A DNA stretch of 64,000 nt from Gambelia wislizenii (GCA_030847615.1 JAUMIR010000001.1:290992187-291056186), one strand, 5' to 3'. Numbered from the stretch's first letter, positions 21,346 through 34,610 are shown. The notes: generated by a model not told the origin, from the sequence alone. A program made the numbers and translations.

Positions 21346-22500
21346 ATTAAGCTGCTGTTGTTGGGGTTTGGGGGGGGTGTTTGGGGGGTTTTTTTGGTGG
21401 TGTGAAAGGCAGCATTTTGAATCAAAAACTACCAATCTTGCTCCTTCGGAAATCCATTTAAAGACTTTCCCCAATCTTCCTAAAAGAACTCAGTTCCTAA
21501 AATTCATTTATTTCCTTGGAATTGTTTTTACATTAGCTAATCAAGGCCATCACTCTTAAGCAGCTGAACAACAGACAGTTCCATCTGTTATATCCATTCA
21601 TAAGGCTCATAAGGATACCTGCATAATCAACATTATTCCTCTTCTACTTTTATTCAGTAAAAAAAGATAAGTCTCATGCTACCTAAATACAGTATTTCAA
21701 AAACAATTATATCATTTAAAACAAAGGTAATGTGTTAAGTTTCTAAAAGTTATGCTATCTTAAGGGAGGTTTGCCATTCTCTAACTCTTCTGCATGCTTA
21801 CAATTATTCTTGTAGCTATATCGATAACAAGAAATGTTGTTATTGCCCCCAGGTGACCATGATGCATTGATGTTGCATGTATGATTTGCATTGATGTTGC
21901 ATATATGAAATTTAATGACCACCATGACATGGCCTGAAATACAAAGCCAGAGGCATAGAAATGCATGCACAGAAATTCTGCATAATCTAACCCAATGTTA
22001 CCAGTGTCATGCCACAAGCCATCAGCCGCCAGCGAAGAAGAAGGAGAAGAAGAAGAAGAAAAAGAAACAATTGTAGTCAATGGACATAAATAAGGTATCA
22101 GACCTTGGCCAGTTGGAAAAGAACTGCAGAACAACTGCATGATAATATGACAAAAACTAATCTAACCCAGACTCACATTGCAAACTACACAGTCAAACCA
22201 CTCAAGCAACCTTAAGAGTATGTAGAGAGCATCATCTCGTTGTTCACTTCCTACAAACAACCAATTTGCTTCTTACAAACCATTGACGTGGTTGCTGCTG
22301 TTCCCCACACAAATCCTGGTCTTGTTACAAAGCATGTTTTTGGTGATGGCAGATAAAAATAAATATATAAAAAATATATATAAAAATAGGCAACAGCTTT
22401 ATAATTCTTGTTACTTTGTTAATCACTATAGAGTAGATACACAGTGTACTTATTCATTGATTCATTGTTTCCAAGGGAGTTAAGGCTTCAAGACACCCAG
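21346..22500. other. Intergenic, no gene seen
   Basis: Contains a purine-rich GAA-type microsatellite at about 22035-22068. No other recognised feature. Confidence 0.4.
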
Positions 22501-22533
22501 CCAGTTTCTAATTGCAAAGCCAGACAGACAGAC

Positions 22534-25500
22534 TTAGTGGGTAAAGCCTATTTCAACTTTTTCTACCCGTCTACCCCCCCCATTGCAATTTCCATACTTT
22601 TTTACTACTTCCCATTCTTCTTCTACTTTATCTACACGTTTTCCATTCAAAAGGGCTGTGAGTCTATCCATATCTAAAGCGTCATATAATTTATTCAGCC
22701 AGTCCTCAACTGTTGGTATTGTTTCTTCTTTCCAAAATCTGGCGTAGGTTATTCTTGCACAAGTTATCATATACATTAATAACCTCTTTTTGCTTTTCAC
22801 ATTGACTGCATTAATTTTGTCCACCATGTTCAAAAGATAAATCTCTGGTTCTAAAGGAAAGTTTATTTCCACAATCTTGCTTATTTTAATATGTACCTTC
22901 TTCCAAAACTTTTTTGCCCACTGGCACCTCCACCACATGTGAAAGAAGGTTCCCTCTGTTTCTCTGCATTTCCAGCAGCTCCTTTTGCCTGTTTTATAAA
23001 TTCTGTCTATTCTAACTGGTGTGAGATGCCATTGAAAAAACATTTTTATATAATTCTCCTTCATAGCTTGAGACAAAGAGATTTTTTGCGTGTGCTTCCA
23101 CGCTTTTTCCCACCTTTCCATTTCTGTTTTATGACCTATCTCTCTTACCCATCTCACCATGTGGTCTTTGACTTGCTCATCTTCCAACTCTCTTTCTAAT
23201 AATATACTGTAGTACTTTGCTATATGATGTTTACCCTCATCCAGAAACACTTTATCTAATTCATTTTGTTCTGTCTGAAAACTTGTCAACTTCATATCCA
23301 TTTTATATCTTTTTTGAATTTGCTTATACAAAACCCAACTTATTTTTAATCCCTCCTCTTCCAGTTTTTCCCTTGTTTTTAGTTTTATATTATCTCGTAT
23401 TAACCCCGTCAAAATTCCTTGATACTTCAGCCAGTCTTGGCTCTCAATTTTAGACCTTCCAAACCATGCTTCTTGGGGTGAAACCCACAACGGTAACCTT
23501 TGATAAAATTTTGCCTTTACACCCATCCATACTCTAAGTAATGCCTTTCTGATGTAATGATTATCAAATGCCTTGTTTTCCTTCTTTTTATTATATAGCA
23601 TATATGCTTGCCACCTGAAAATTAGCTCATGACCTTCTAAACTTATTACTTTTCTATTTTTCAAATTGATCCAGTCGTCCAGCCATGTTAACGCACACGC
23701 TTGATAGTACAGGTATAGATTCAGAAATGCACAGCCCCCTTGGTCTCTATTATCTGTTAATAACTTCATCCTAATTCGAGCTTTCTTTACTTCCCAGATA
23801 TACTTCAACATTTCTGTGTTCCATTCTTTGAAGCATTTGTTGTTTATTATAATCGGTATATTTTGAAAAAGAAACATAAATTTAGGGAGTATCATCATTT
23901 TAATAGAGGCTATTCTTCCTAGTAAGGAGAGATGTTTTTTGGACCAGTTTATTGGGTTTTTCTTTATTTCTTTCGATGCTGTTTTATAATTGTTCTCGAA
24001 AAGTTCTGAATTTCTTTGAGTTAACCATATTCCCAAATACTTTATCTTCCTTTCAATCTTCCTTGAAGCCTGTTTTTTTTACTTATTAATTGTTCTTCTG
24101 CTTTCCTGATATTTTTTGTTAAGACTGCCGTCTTATCTTTATTTATCTCTATTCGAGATACTATTTCAAATTCCTCTAGTATCTTTACAATCTCCTCTAT
24201 CTGTTCCGATGGGTTTTCCAATACTACCAAGTCATCGGCAAACGCTTTAAGCTTATATTAATGCCCTTTAATTCTTGTTCCTTTGATCTTTCCATTCCTT
24301 CTTATAATATTAATTAATACTTCTATTACCGTTATGAATAATAACGGCGACAATGGACATCCTTGTCTCGTGCTTTCTTTATTTTGATCTGTTCCATTTT
24401 TTCACCATTTATCTTCACAAATGCCACTTGATCTTTATATATTTCATCAATTCAAAGCTTGAACTTGTCACCAATATTCATCTTCTCAATCACCACTTTC
24501 AAAAATGGCCATTTCATGTTGTCAAATGCTTTTTTTGCATCCAGAAAGAGCATCACCAATTTTTTCTCGTTATGATACTCATAATATTCTATAATATTGA
24601 ATACCGTTCTTAAATTATTTCGCAGATATCTCTTTGGCAAAAACCCATTTTGGTCTTCGTGAATAATTTGATTGAGAATATTCTTGAACCTTTGAGCTAG
24701 GATAGATGTAAAAAATTTATAGTCCAGATTTAATAACGAGATTGGTCGATAGTTTCTTGGATCTCTTTGATCTCTTCCTTCCTTTGGTAACACCGTAATA
24801 TACGCTTCTTTCCATGAATCTGGAATACCCTCTGTTTTTATGGCATTCAATGTTTTTAATAAAGGTAATGATAACTCATCACTCAATTTCCTATAGTAGA
24901 TTGAGGAAAACCCATCTGGACCTGGAGCTTTGTCTTGTTTCAAGTTGTTAATAGCTTCTACAATTTCCATCATTGTGAAATCTCTATCTAGGGTTGTTGT
25001 TGTTGTTGTTGTTGTTGTTTTTGAGACTCAGTTAAACTCTCTACCTTTTGGTTAAGTATTCATTTATTTTGTCTTCCATTGAATTTGCTTCTGGATTGTT
25101 GTTATATAGTTTTGTATAGAAATTCCAGAAACTCTTCTTTATTAGGTTTTGTTCTGATGTAATCTTCCCTTTATAATTTATTTCTGTTATAAGTCTACTT
25201 TCTTTATGCTTTTTTAATCTATATGCCAGCCACTTACTTGTTTTATCTGCCTGCTCAAACTGCTTTTGCCTTAATAATCTCCATTTTTGTTCCAATTCTT
25301 TCATGGTTAGTGATTGCACTTTTTTCCTTAAAATATCAATTTCATATTTCAGATCTTTATTTCCTGGTTGTTCAGTTAGCTTAACTTCTTTCTTTGATAT
25401 GTCTTGTAATAGTGATTGTAATTTCTTTTCCTCCTCCTTTTTCTTTTCATATGCTTGTTTTAAGAAGAAACCCCTCATTACTACCTTACTGGCTTCCCAT

Positions 25501-26344
25501 GTTATTTTTGCTCTTATATTTTCAGATGTGTTTTCTTTGAAGTATTGGCTTAAAGCTTCCTTTGCTTTCTTAATACTCTTTTCATCACTCAGAATTTGAT
25601 TATTCAGGTGCCAATTGAATTCCCGCTTTCTTCCTTTTAGTGTTATCATAATTGGGTTATGATCTGATATCCAATTCAGTCTTATTTCCATATCTTTTAT
25701 AATTGTTTGAATACCTTTTGTTGCATGGAACATGTCAATCCTTGATAGTGATTTGTGCACCTCTGAGTAGAATGTGAATCCTTTTGCCTGTCCATATTTT
25801 CACCTCCAAATATCTGTCAGCTCTAGATCTTCTTTCAGCTCAAAAAAGGATTTAGGCAATTTTCCTTGGTTTTTTTTATTTGTTTGTCTGAAAGTCTATC
25901 CCATTTAGGATCTATTACCCCATTCCAATCACCCATCATCATCACATTGTCATTTATATTACAATTAATGATTTCTGCGTGTAGCTTCTTAAAAAAGCTT
26001 TCTTGAGATTGGATTGGGGTATATACCCCCACCAAAAGCATGTTAGTATTTTGAATTTTTATTTGCAAGCCTATATAAGATCCCTCTTGGTCTTTAAATT
26101 TCAGCTCAGCTGAATACTTTCTGCTTATATAGATTGCCACTCCTCTTTTCTTTTTCTGATTCATCACTATGAAACACTGTCCTAGTTTGGGGTTTCTCAA
26201 ATATTTCTCATGTTTTCCCCTTATTCTTGTTTCCTGAAGACGAACTATATCTAATTTGTTTTTTTCTAAGTGATGGAATATTTGTCTTCTTTTGTAGTCT
26301 CTGTTTAATCCTTTTACGTTCCACGATAAGATTTTTGCCTCCAT
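22534..26344 (-). pseudogene. L1 ORF2: endonuclease, reverse transcriptase, C-terminal domain, broken
   Basis: The start codon is at 26344, just after ORF1. The endonuclease (26344-25835) shows SWNVKGLN, LQETRI and MMGDWNG motifs. A frameshift follows near 25800. The linker runs 25760-25041. An AAC repeat (GTT on +, about 24990-25018) sits at the junction to the RT block 24973-24452, which has APGPDGF, YRPISLLN and a FLDAKKAFD motif. The catalytic FADD lies in a short frame at 24231-24242. The last 500 residues (24036-22534) are one open frame, including a CWKCRETEGTFFHMWWRC zinc-knuckle-like motif near 22930, and end in TAA. At least four breaks are present. Confidence 0.88.
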
Positions 26345-26393
26345 TTTGAATTTTTTCTCCTTTTTTAGTTTTTATTACTTATTATTATTATCT

Positions 26394-27467
26394 TCAATCT
26401 TCCTCTTCTTCTTCTCCTTCTTCTTCCTCTTCTTCTTGTCCCTTTTCTTCCTCTTGGTCACTATCTATGTCGGAAGAGTCTTTTTGTATAACCTCTTCCT
26501 CTTCCAATTCCTTATCTCCCTTTTCTTTCTGGAGTGTCTTCTCCTCCTTTTCCCTTTGTTTCAATAATCTTTCTTCTTCCAACCTTCCTTCCGATCTGTT
26601 CGCTTTATTCTTTCTTCCCTTAGTCAGTTTCCTGTGAAACTCTTTTGCTTTTTGTAAGGTGTTAATTTTATATCTTTTATTTTGATAGAAAAAGGATACC
26701 CCTTCGATTCTCTCCCATCTGTAGTTAATTTTTTTTTCTAATAATAACTGTGTGAGGAATTTGTATTCTTTCCTTTTCTTCAATATTACTGGAGGAATAT
26801 CTTTAAATATCTTCAATTCTTTCCCTTCTATAGTCAAATTTCCTTTGTAACTCTTCTGAATTATTTGATCTCTTATTTTGCTCCTTGTAAAACTCATTAC
26901 TATATCCCTTGGTACCTTTCTCTCTTTAGCCACTACAGAATTTAATCTGAATACTTTGTCTATTTGAGACTCAAGTTTCTCCTCAGTCACCTTAATATAA
27001 CCAGCTATCGCTGATATAATACGACCCTCTATATCTTCATTTTCCACTTCCGGGAGACCCCTTATTTTTAAACATCTTTCTCTGTACCCTAGTTCTTGAG
27101 TCATTAACATATTTTTATCTTGTTCTTGTTCTTGTTGTTGGGTATTCACCTGTATTGTCTCCTCCAGTGTTTGAGTCTTGACTTTTATATCCTGAACTTC
27201 TTTTTAAATCACATCCAAGTCTTCTGTTAATTTATTCAATTTTTTCCCAAAATTATTTAATTCTTTTAAAAAATCTGCTTTCATTTCTGCTCTCATCTCT
27301 TTCACTTCTTCTCTAATTTCCAACCTCATTTTTTTCAATTCCTTTCTCATCTCTTCCAATGAGATCTCATCTCATCTCTTCATTTTGCTGGGCCCTTCCA
27401 TAGAAGGCCTTCGCTGCAATACTAACTAAGTTTGAGTTTGAGTTGGCTTTCTTGTACCTGTGGCCAT
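26394..27467 (-). pseudogene. L1 ORF1, RNA-binding protein, with premature stops
   Basis: A start codon lies at 27465-27467 (MATGTRKPTQ). A heptad-rich coiled-coil segment covers about 27370-27240. The RRM-like part includes RERCLKIRGLPEVENEDIEG near 27070. A conserved C-terminal domain and a highly acidic tail (Glu/Asp runs) end at 26394. Stops near 27429, 27380 and 27206 break the N-terminal third; the last 251 residues are open. In L1 this protein forms trimers that coat the element RNA. Confidence 0.85.
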
Positions 27468-27954
27468 TTTAAAGATCTTTCTCCTAGACCCACCACTCCT
27501 AATATTAGTTAGATCCTTTCTCTCTTCCCCTCAATACAATACACTTGGATTTAAATTAGGAGTGCACCATACAACTAACTTAGTAGTAATATTGCCAATA
27601 TTGGTCTATCGCTGTAGTATCCCCAATTTCAGATTTGTCCAATAATTGGCTGTCAGATAATCATTTTCCCCTTAGCTTCCCCAACACAAGAAAACATAAA
27701 ACCATACAACTAAATTCAATTTCTATTGAGCTATTTCAAATATTCAGGTAAAAGTTTTCCAGTTATCTCATTAACTTATTCTAATTCTTCGAATAGGGTC
27801 TATTTCCATATATGTATTCACAAAGCTGTTTTCTTTATCTATCACCAGTACTCCAATTAAATATTCTTCCCCTTCATAAAGTTCAATGAATACTAATTGG
27901 TTCGCATAATACATTGATTCCACTGCTTATAAATGTATTCCTAAATTGTCAATA

Positions 27955-28200
27955 TTAATATATATATAATTATTATATATATTTATGTGTATGTATATAA
28001 TTATTATGTATATACATATACATATAATTGTATAATTATTATGCTTGTATAGTATTCTTTTTAAGTGATGTATAGTGTGAGTATTTATTGTATATATATT
28101 TGTATATATATTTGTTTGTAAATATATTTGTATGTATGTTTATTTCTATGCCTTTATATAATTATGACTAATCCCATATATTTGTCTATATCTTAGAATA
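27955..28200. repeat. AT-rich microsatellite cluster
   Basis: Degenerate (TA)n and TATG/TATT repeats within the L1 5'UTR region. Confidence 0.7.
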
Positions 28201-29143
28201 TTAATGATATATATCTGTATCTCTATCTAATCACACTATACATTCACTCTACTCTTTATATTAAGTTGCAGAATAATGAAGGGCAGAGAGATGCCTTTCT
28301 TGTCTCTTCCACTTCCTTTCTCCTCTCTTCCTCTCTTCCACTCTTTTCCAGTCCTCTCTTCTCCTCCACTACTCTGCTCTTCGTTGCCCTCTGTTGTCAG
28401 TCATCAATCATCAATCTGTTATCAGTCTATTGTTTGGCAGTCCATCAATTCGTGTTGTAAGAATACTTTGGCTAACTCAGGGTTGCTTAAGACTATTGTT
28501 TGTTTGTTGTACTTTTTTATTTTATAAACAAAAAGTAGAGAGTTCTAAATGAATATTTTAAGCCACTTTCGTTTCCAGACTTCCACCTTCTGTATCCCCT
28601 TGATACTCTTCGTTCGTTGTACTCCACAATCTCAGAACTCTCTGACACCTCAGTCTCTGTTTATTTGGTTTTTCCCCCTCTCTCTCTCATCTTGTCAGCT
28701 TTCATTCTTTCTTCTCTCTCTCCTCTTCAGTCTCCATTCACTCTAATTTCCAGCACTCTTCTTGCTCTCTCTCTCGCTTGCTCCTTACTCTCTCTTCCGC
28801 TTACTCTCTCTCTCTCCTTTTTTTAAACTTCTTATTTCTGTTTTTTCTCCTCCCACTCTCCACTCTCCTTCTTTACCTTCCCTTCTTTCAGTTTCTTTTG
28901 GCTTCTTCCAGTTTCTCTCTGCTCCGCTCCTCCCACCCTTCGCTTTCTTATGGTCTTATTTTACCTTTTCTGTTGTGCTTCCCTTTGTTCTTAAAGTCCA
29001 CAAGGTCTCAACAGTCGGTAAAGAAAAAAAAAACTAGAACCACAAAATTAAACTACAACGCTTGTTTCAGCTCAGTTCTTCAAAGCTTTTAAAATAAAAA
29101 GGCGCTGGCATCACTTTTGCCGCACCTTGTGGCTGCCCTTTAC

Positions 29144-30290
29144 CAAATATATTTTTAAAACCTCTTTCAATGGATGCTTGAGAAAATTTGCAATAAAACT
29201 GTAAAAAACCAAAATGCAACACTCATACAACTAAAGACAAGACAGATAATGCATTTTGTAATAAGACAAGCATGCATCTAATAGGATAAGGTACACATGT
29301 GTGGCACAAGCAGCAGTTATCCATATGGCAATCTAGGACAGAATTCTCAGAAATACATCAGCTGTTCCCTCACTACCACCATGTTTCTCTGGCAAGCTCG
29401 TAACTGCTGAGCCAATTCTGTGAGCCAAGAAAAGACCCACTGAGTAGGTAGGAAGCCTGGGCAAAAGCCACAGATCAAGGAACTTTGAAAAGGCTCAGAC
29501 CAGAGTTGCAAGGTCAGTTTGCACATTTCAATTTTTTTTTTTTTTTGAAGAAACAGCAGCTTCTGCACTTGTTCTTGCTGCTCTCTTGTCCACTAGGGAC
29601 GAGACAGCCTAGACAGGGAAGGATTTGAATCTTTTTGTTTTCATTTCCTGCTTGCTTTTCCTGTTTCAGTCAGTCACCTATCCCAAAAGTGTTATGGGCA
29701 GATAACATTGTCTGGTTCAGCCAGGGTTAATTCAGTGACTGCCCTGTGTTGTAAAAGAAAAAGAACCAGCCCACACTGAACCCTTCTTCCTGCCTGCTTT
29801 TTGATGGGAGGACATGCCACAACATGTCTCCCTCCAAACCTTTTCTGTTTTAGATTAGTTTAGAAATGATCAGGCTATTTCTATCCAAGAATACGTTTCT
29901 TTAATAAATGTCCCTCCTGTTGAGGATTCTGAACTTATTTTCCTGTCTGCAACTTTAGTTCTTTCAAACTCACCATCCTAAGATGGCACCTGCGTTGTGA
30001 ATGGATTAAAGGCTCTACCAGGCCTTTCATTCCAATAATAATCTCTCACTATCCACCCCCTCTAACAAAAAAATAAAAACAAAAATAAGCAACATTGTAG
30101 TATTCACATGTAATTTTTTAATTTCGAATTCCTGATTATCAAGAAAACTGCTTTTACTTTAAAGAAATTAAACCTTTGCTCTTATTGATATATTTTAAGA
30201 CAGGAGCAGTAAGTATCAAATCTATCCATCCATTTATCTATCATCTTTCTCCTTCTTTCTTTCCAAAAAGAACATATCTGTTTTGACAGT
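29144..30290. other. Intergenic, no gene seen
   Basis: No recognised repeat apart from a T-run near 29530. No open frame of interest. Confidence 0.4.
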
Positions 30291-30301
30291 AGGAAACATT
30301 A

Positions 30302-30961
30302 CAGTAGCACCCTCCCCCCATGTTCGCTGATTCACTAACTGCAGATTCAATCATCCGCGGTTGGCAATGGCGGGGGAACAGAGGGCTACTGTTGCCATCC
30401 TGGGAGGGCTACTGTTGCTGTCATGGCAATCACAGGGGCCAAGAGAGGGGGAGAAGGGACCTCGCCCCCTCCCTTCCCCTGGGATGGCTCCGGTTGCCAT
30501 TGTGGTGATCAAAGGGGTGAAGACAGGGGGGAAGAGGGACCTCTCCCCCCTCCTTTCCCCTGGGATGGCTCTGGTCACTGCAGCAGTGATTGCAGAGGCG
30601 AAGGGGGGAAAAGAGTGACATCACCCCCTTCCCCTGGGAGGGTTCTGGCTGCCCCAGTGGCAATCATACGGGCAAAGGGGGGAAGAGGGACCTCTCCCCC
30701 TCCCTTCCTCTAGAAGGGCTCTGGTCACCCCAGAGGCAATCACAGGGGTGAAGGGCGGGGGGGAGAGGGACCTCACCCCCCTTCCCCTGGGATGGCTCTG
30801 GTCGCCACAGCTGCAATCGCAGGGGGAAAGGGGGAAAGGAAGGGGAGGAGGGCTCCTGCGGCAGTGGTGGGGTGGTGGGAAGGCATTCGCTATTATCTGC
30901 AGGGTTCACCATCCGCGGGGTGGCCCGGAACCAATCCCTCACAGATACGGGGGTGCTACTG
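30302..30961. mobile_element. Tc1/mariner-like MITE carrying an internal GC-rich minisatellite
   Basis: The ends CAGTAGCACCC and GGGTGCTACTG are perfect inverted repeats. TA dinucleotides flank them (30300-30301 and 30962-30963). Near the right end the phrase CGGAACCAATCCCTCACAG resembles the family A ends in antisense. The interior 30390-30840 is a tandem array of about 77-bp units that include CCCCTGGGATGGCTCTGG, with five clear copies. It is non-coding; the frames there are repeat artefacts. Confidence 0.75.
30400..30840. repeat. Minisatellite, about 77-bp unit
   Basis: Unit starts, judged from the CTGGGATGGCTC-type anchor, lie near 30478, 30559, 30636, 30710 and 30786, so spacing is 74-81 bp. 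The units are GC-rich and diverged. Confidence 0.75.
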
Positions 30962-31030
30962 TACTAGTGACCAGGAGATCGGGGCTTCTGATTAATAAAC
31001 ATAAGCAAGAATTAAAAGAAATCAAATTAC

Positions 31031-31582
31031 TGTACTGTATATACCCATGTATAAGTCTAGAAATTTTAGTCAACCCCCCCCCAAAAAAACACGGGTTGAT
31101 TTAACTATGGGGCATTGTAAGTATTGTACCTTAACTCTTATTTTAAAAAGGAACCATCCCCTTCTCTGAGTAGAGTGGCAAAAGGCAAGAGCTTAGTCCA
31201 TCGCAGGAGGACCTAAAAGAAGCACTGGCCCCCTCTACTCTCTCTGCCATGATTCCACTTCTGGCGTTTTTGAATGCCTGGGCAGGAAATTGATGAATGC
31301 CTGGGCAGCCAAGGGTAACTGGCTCCTTAAGGTGGCATTGGCACTCTCACCTTTCTGTGGAATGATCCATGTTTTTTAGCCCTCCCCACACCTGGTCACC
31401 TCCCCACACATCTCACAGCCACCATTTACCGTTGTCCCCTCCTCATCCATCCAGCTTTTAGGGTGAGCACCAACAGCTTGCCAGAATTTTGTATGTTCTT
31501 TGGCATTGTTTTCCTTTGCTTTGTCCTTCAGATCTGTTGTTACATGCCCTTAAGTTTTACCCTCAACTTATCCATGGGTCAT
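31031..31582. mobile_element. DNA-transposon-like MITE with TATAAGT ends
   Basis: The left end TATATACCCATGTATAAGTC and the right end, whose reverse complement is GATATGACCCATGGATAAGT, form imperfect inverted repeats. The interior is non-coding. Exact ends and target duplication are not certain. Confidence 0.5.
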
Positions 31583-31586
31583 ATCA

Positions 31587-32230
31587 GGGCCAGTTTAACC
31601 ATTACCGCCAAATCCGCATTGGCGGGGAGCCCCAGACACGGGGGGGGCAGACACAGAGGGGGGCCCAGCCCGGCAGGCCTTGCCCGCCCACAGAGTTGGC
31701 CCTCCAGCCCCGCGGGCCTACCTGCCCGCCCTGTCGGCACTGCTTCCCTGCCACTGCCTCCGGACAGGGCTCCTCCCTGCATGGCGTGGCGGCCACTGCC
31801 TCCCCCTCCTCGTCCTTTGCAGCAACCGCAGCAGCGCCCCAGAGCGGCCAACCAGCCAGGGGGAGGTGGAGGCACCATGGAGGCCTGCCAAGGGGGACCC
31901 GGCCATGGTGAGTTGCTGTGCCTAGGAAGCGGCACTGGTTCCGGGCCCGCAGAAGGAGGGATGCCACCACTTCCTGGGTCTCCCATCTGGCCCTGGCCCT
32001 TCCCTCTGTTTTGGGACCGGGGCAGCCCCCTCCCCCGCTCTCCCTTCGACAACACCAAGAGAGGCTCCCCTCTGCCAGAGGGTACTGGGCAGCCCCTCCT
32101 GCCAGCACCTTGCCCGCCCCCCTGCCGCTGGTGGCGGTGGCCCTGGTGGCCATAGGGCCACCACCGGTGCCTCCCTCCCTCCCTTCCTCCCCCGCCTGTG
32201 CCCACCCGGTCAGGGCCGGTTTAAGAGCCC
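31587..32230. other. GC-rich, CpG-containing block
   Basis: Strongly GC-rich compared with flanks. It begins with CAGGGCCAGTTTAA and near its end has CAGGGCCGGTTTAA at 32212, in the same orientation. The overlapping long frames on both strands are typical of GC-rich non-coding DNA. It may be a non-autonomous transposon or a remnant CpG island; I cannot decide. Confidence 0.45.
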
Positions 32231-34600
32231 CACAGCCCCTGCAAACCACTCAAAACACTACACCACGTAGACGCTCCAGGTGGGGAAATTAAAAACAGTT
32301 CTACAGTTTGGGGAGTTTTATCTGTAGTTAAACCTGATTTCTCCACAGTGTGTGGTGGTTTAGGCAGAATCTTGTCCTTCAGAAAGATGGCATTGTGTGG
32401 TCAGGTCTCTAAGCTTATACTTCCAACCACCACCACCCCTCTCACTTTCTCATGCACATGTGTACTCACACACCTTTTCCTTTCAGCAGCCACAGTGACT
32501 GGATTGTGGCATGCTGGAATACCCAAATGGCAAGTCCTTGGAGGGATAGTGAGGCAAAGGTGAGGGGCACAGGGAAATAGTAAAGAGGGAGAACAGAAAG
32601 AAAAGGGGTAAATAAGAGCGAAGGGCAGATTGTGTGGAAAGGATGTGTGAGAGAGATTGGCCATCACCATCCCCTTTCCCTCCTGTTCTATTTCTTTATA
32701 TTATTATGAACCTACACTGTTTCTCTTTGTCTAACATTCTTAAGTGAGATAAAGATGGAGGTAATTAGGGTGCCAATTAGCTTGTCGAAGAGTCAGGTGA
32801 GGTGGTCCATATGCTTCAACTGTCCCAATTTTGGAGGGACACTCCCAATGAATCTTCTTTTTTTTAGCGGCTTTTAAAACTTGGCAGTTTCTCTCTCCTC
32901 CCACCTGCCTCCATTGTCCTCATCTTCCATTGCTAAAAATGAGGTTAAAAGTGCAAAAGTAGTTTGCACTTAACTCAGCAGGGGGGAGAAGAGGGAGAAG
33001 ACTCTTGTCCTTCCCAGTAAGATCAGATAAAAGCAAACTGCTGCAGCCTCTCCTAGTGTGTATGTTCTTTCTCATTATTAGGTTTCGCCATCTTGGCTAC
33101 ACTCTGATGTCACCTAGTCACATATGTCCCAGTTTTCATCTGTGAAATGTTGGGGGATATGTAGTTCTGAACCTACTCACCAATATGTAGCCTCTGAGAT
33201 CTTACCTCCAAGGAATACAACCTTTGGGCAGGATGGAGGAGAGAGAATACCAGTCTCTTAGATCATTTATGTAGCATTTAATCGGGTGTTGTCTAGGAAG
33301 CTCTAAAGGGCCTTATAACTTTAAAAGAGATATTTCTGCCTTAAAGCATTAAAGTTGTGGGAAATGTGATCAGTCTTGTATTTGACAGGAACTGTAATCC
33401 ATATTTGGCCAGATTCCAGGATTGAATTACATGAATAATGCAGTGTACAGAGTTTCAAGACTGCAAAGGTTTGTACATGAGCAGATCAAGTATGCCTTTT
33501 TAGGAAGCTTTATATGTGCATGCTGGTTGGATGATGATATGTTGGAAAAGTATGAATGCATTTCTGTGTTTTGTTTTGATTTTAAATGGAGCCTGAATCA
33601 CAACACAAAAGTAGAGGGCCAACACTTTTTCACCACAGCACCCATTCCCCCAACACTGTTCTACCCTAAGATTGCCAATACAGCTACTGGCACCATTAAC
33701 AGCTTCCCTCTGCAGGGGGAGTAGCTGCATCCAGGCAAGTTTTAGGCAGGACTGTGGGAACGGAAGAAAAATAAACCACACCTCATGCTCCTAATCAAGA
33801 CCAGAAGGATCTATGGAGATTATCAGATGCAGCAAATATGGCATAATAACAACGACACAATACAGCAAAAGGGCTTCCCTATCGCACAACGTTGTCCCCT
33901 AGCATTCTCTAAGCATTCCGCTCCTGTGAAAAAGGCATTATTTTTTATTAATGGGTCAAGCCGTCAATGTATTGCCAATGGCATCCCCCCCCCCAGTATT
34001 GCCAGTGTCTAAAACTGCATCCCATTATGCTCTCGTGAAGAAAGTGTCAATGGGTGGTCCCCACCAAAACACTTCCAGCTGAGAACACAAAAACTAAGTA
34101 CAGGATGCTCTTTTTATGAACCTCCCTGTTTTGCTGGTAAATTTTTCTTTCAGTACTTGTGTGTCAATCTTCTTTGTTAATTTGGGTGTTTTTAGACTGT
34201 TAAGCACGCTTGCGTCTTCTTGCAAGAACCGCCGAGATCATGCGCCCCAGCGAACATGGAAGAAAACAGTGCTAGCGGTCATGCTCCGATAATGCTGGGG
34301 CTACTTTTTCTCGTTATTACATCAACATGTGATAAAAAGGGTTATTATGCCAGGACACTTGCGCTTTTAAATATAGTGGGACAAAAATGTTTTTAGATGC
34401 TCATCTGATAATCTCCTATATCTGTTTTGGGTCTGCTTGCTTGTTTGTTTGTTTGTTTAAGCAGACACTTTAAATGCATCCAAGCATTAAAATGTGGGTT
34501 CCTTTGGCTGTTCTGAGAGGCAGCACTATAAATAAATATGTCTCATTTTTATCAATAACTCCCTTGGTACCTGTTACTATATCAGACTGTCCACCACAAA
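32231..34600. other. Intergenic, no gene seen
   Basis: No convincing exon or repeat. A C-run lies near 33990. Confidence 0.4.
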
Positions 34601-34610
34601 AAGTGATGGA

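Larger units (their letters stand above)
22534..29143 (-). mobile_element. L1 LINE, nearly full-length, minus strand
   Basis: Read antisense, the element has a 5'UTR (about 29143 to 27468), ORF1 (27467 to 26394) and ORF2 (26344 to 22534). The 5' edge is estimated from a GGGCAGCCACAAGGTGCGGC start at about 29140. No poly(A) tail is visible past ORF2, so the 3' edge may be truncated or up to 100 bp further. The 5'UTR is pyrimidine-rich on the + strand (28270-28960) and includes AT-rich microsatellite DNA at 27955-28200. The two-ORF layout and ORF1p type are those of vertebrate L1. Confidence 0.9.

Noticed and set aside
28270..29090. Serine/leucine/phenylalanine-rich frames on the + strand
   Set aside because: Produced by the pyrimidine-rich L1 5'UTR in antisense; no protein family resemblance.
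30480..30800. Regularly spaced GC-rich repeats that look array-like
   Set aside because: Units are about 77 bp, diverged and contiguous, without unique spacers, inside a MITE in a vertebrate genome; a minisatellite, not a CRISPR array.
31463..32249. Long overlapping open frames on both strands (up to 230 codons)
   Set aside because: GC-rich, low-complexity proline/glycine/arginine composition in all frames, no motifs and no splice context; typical of GC-rich non-coding DNA.
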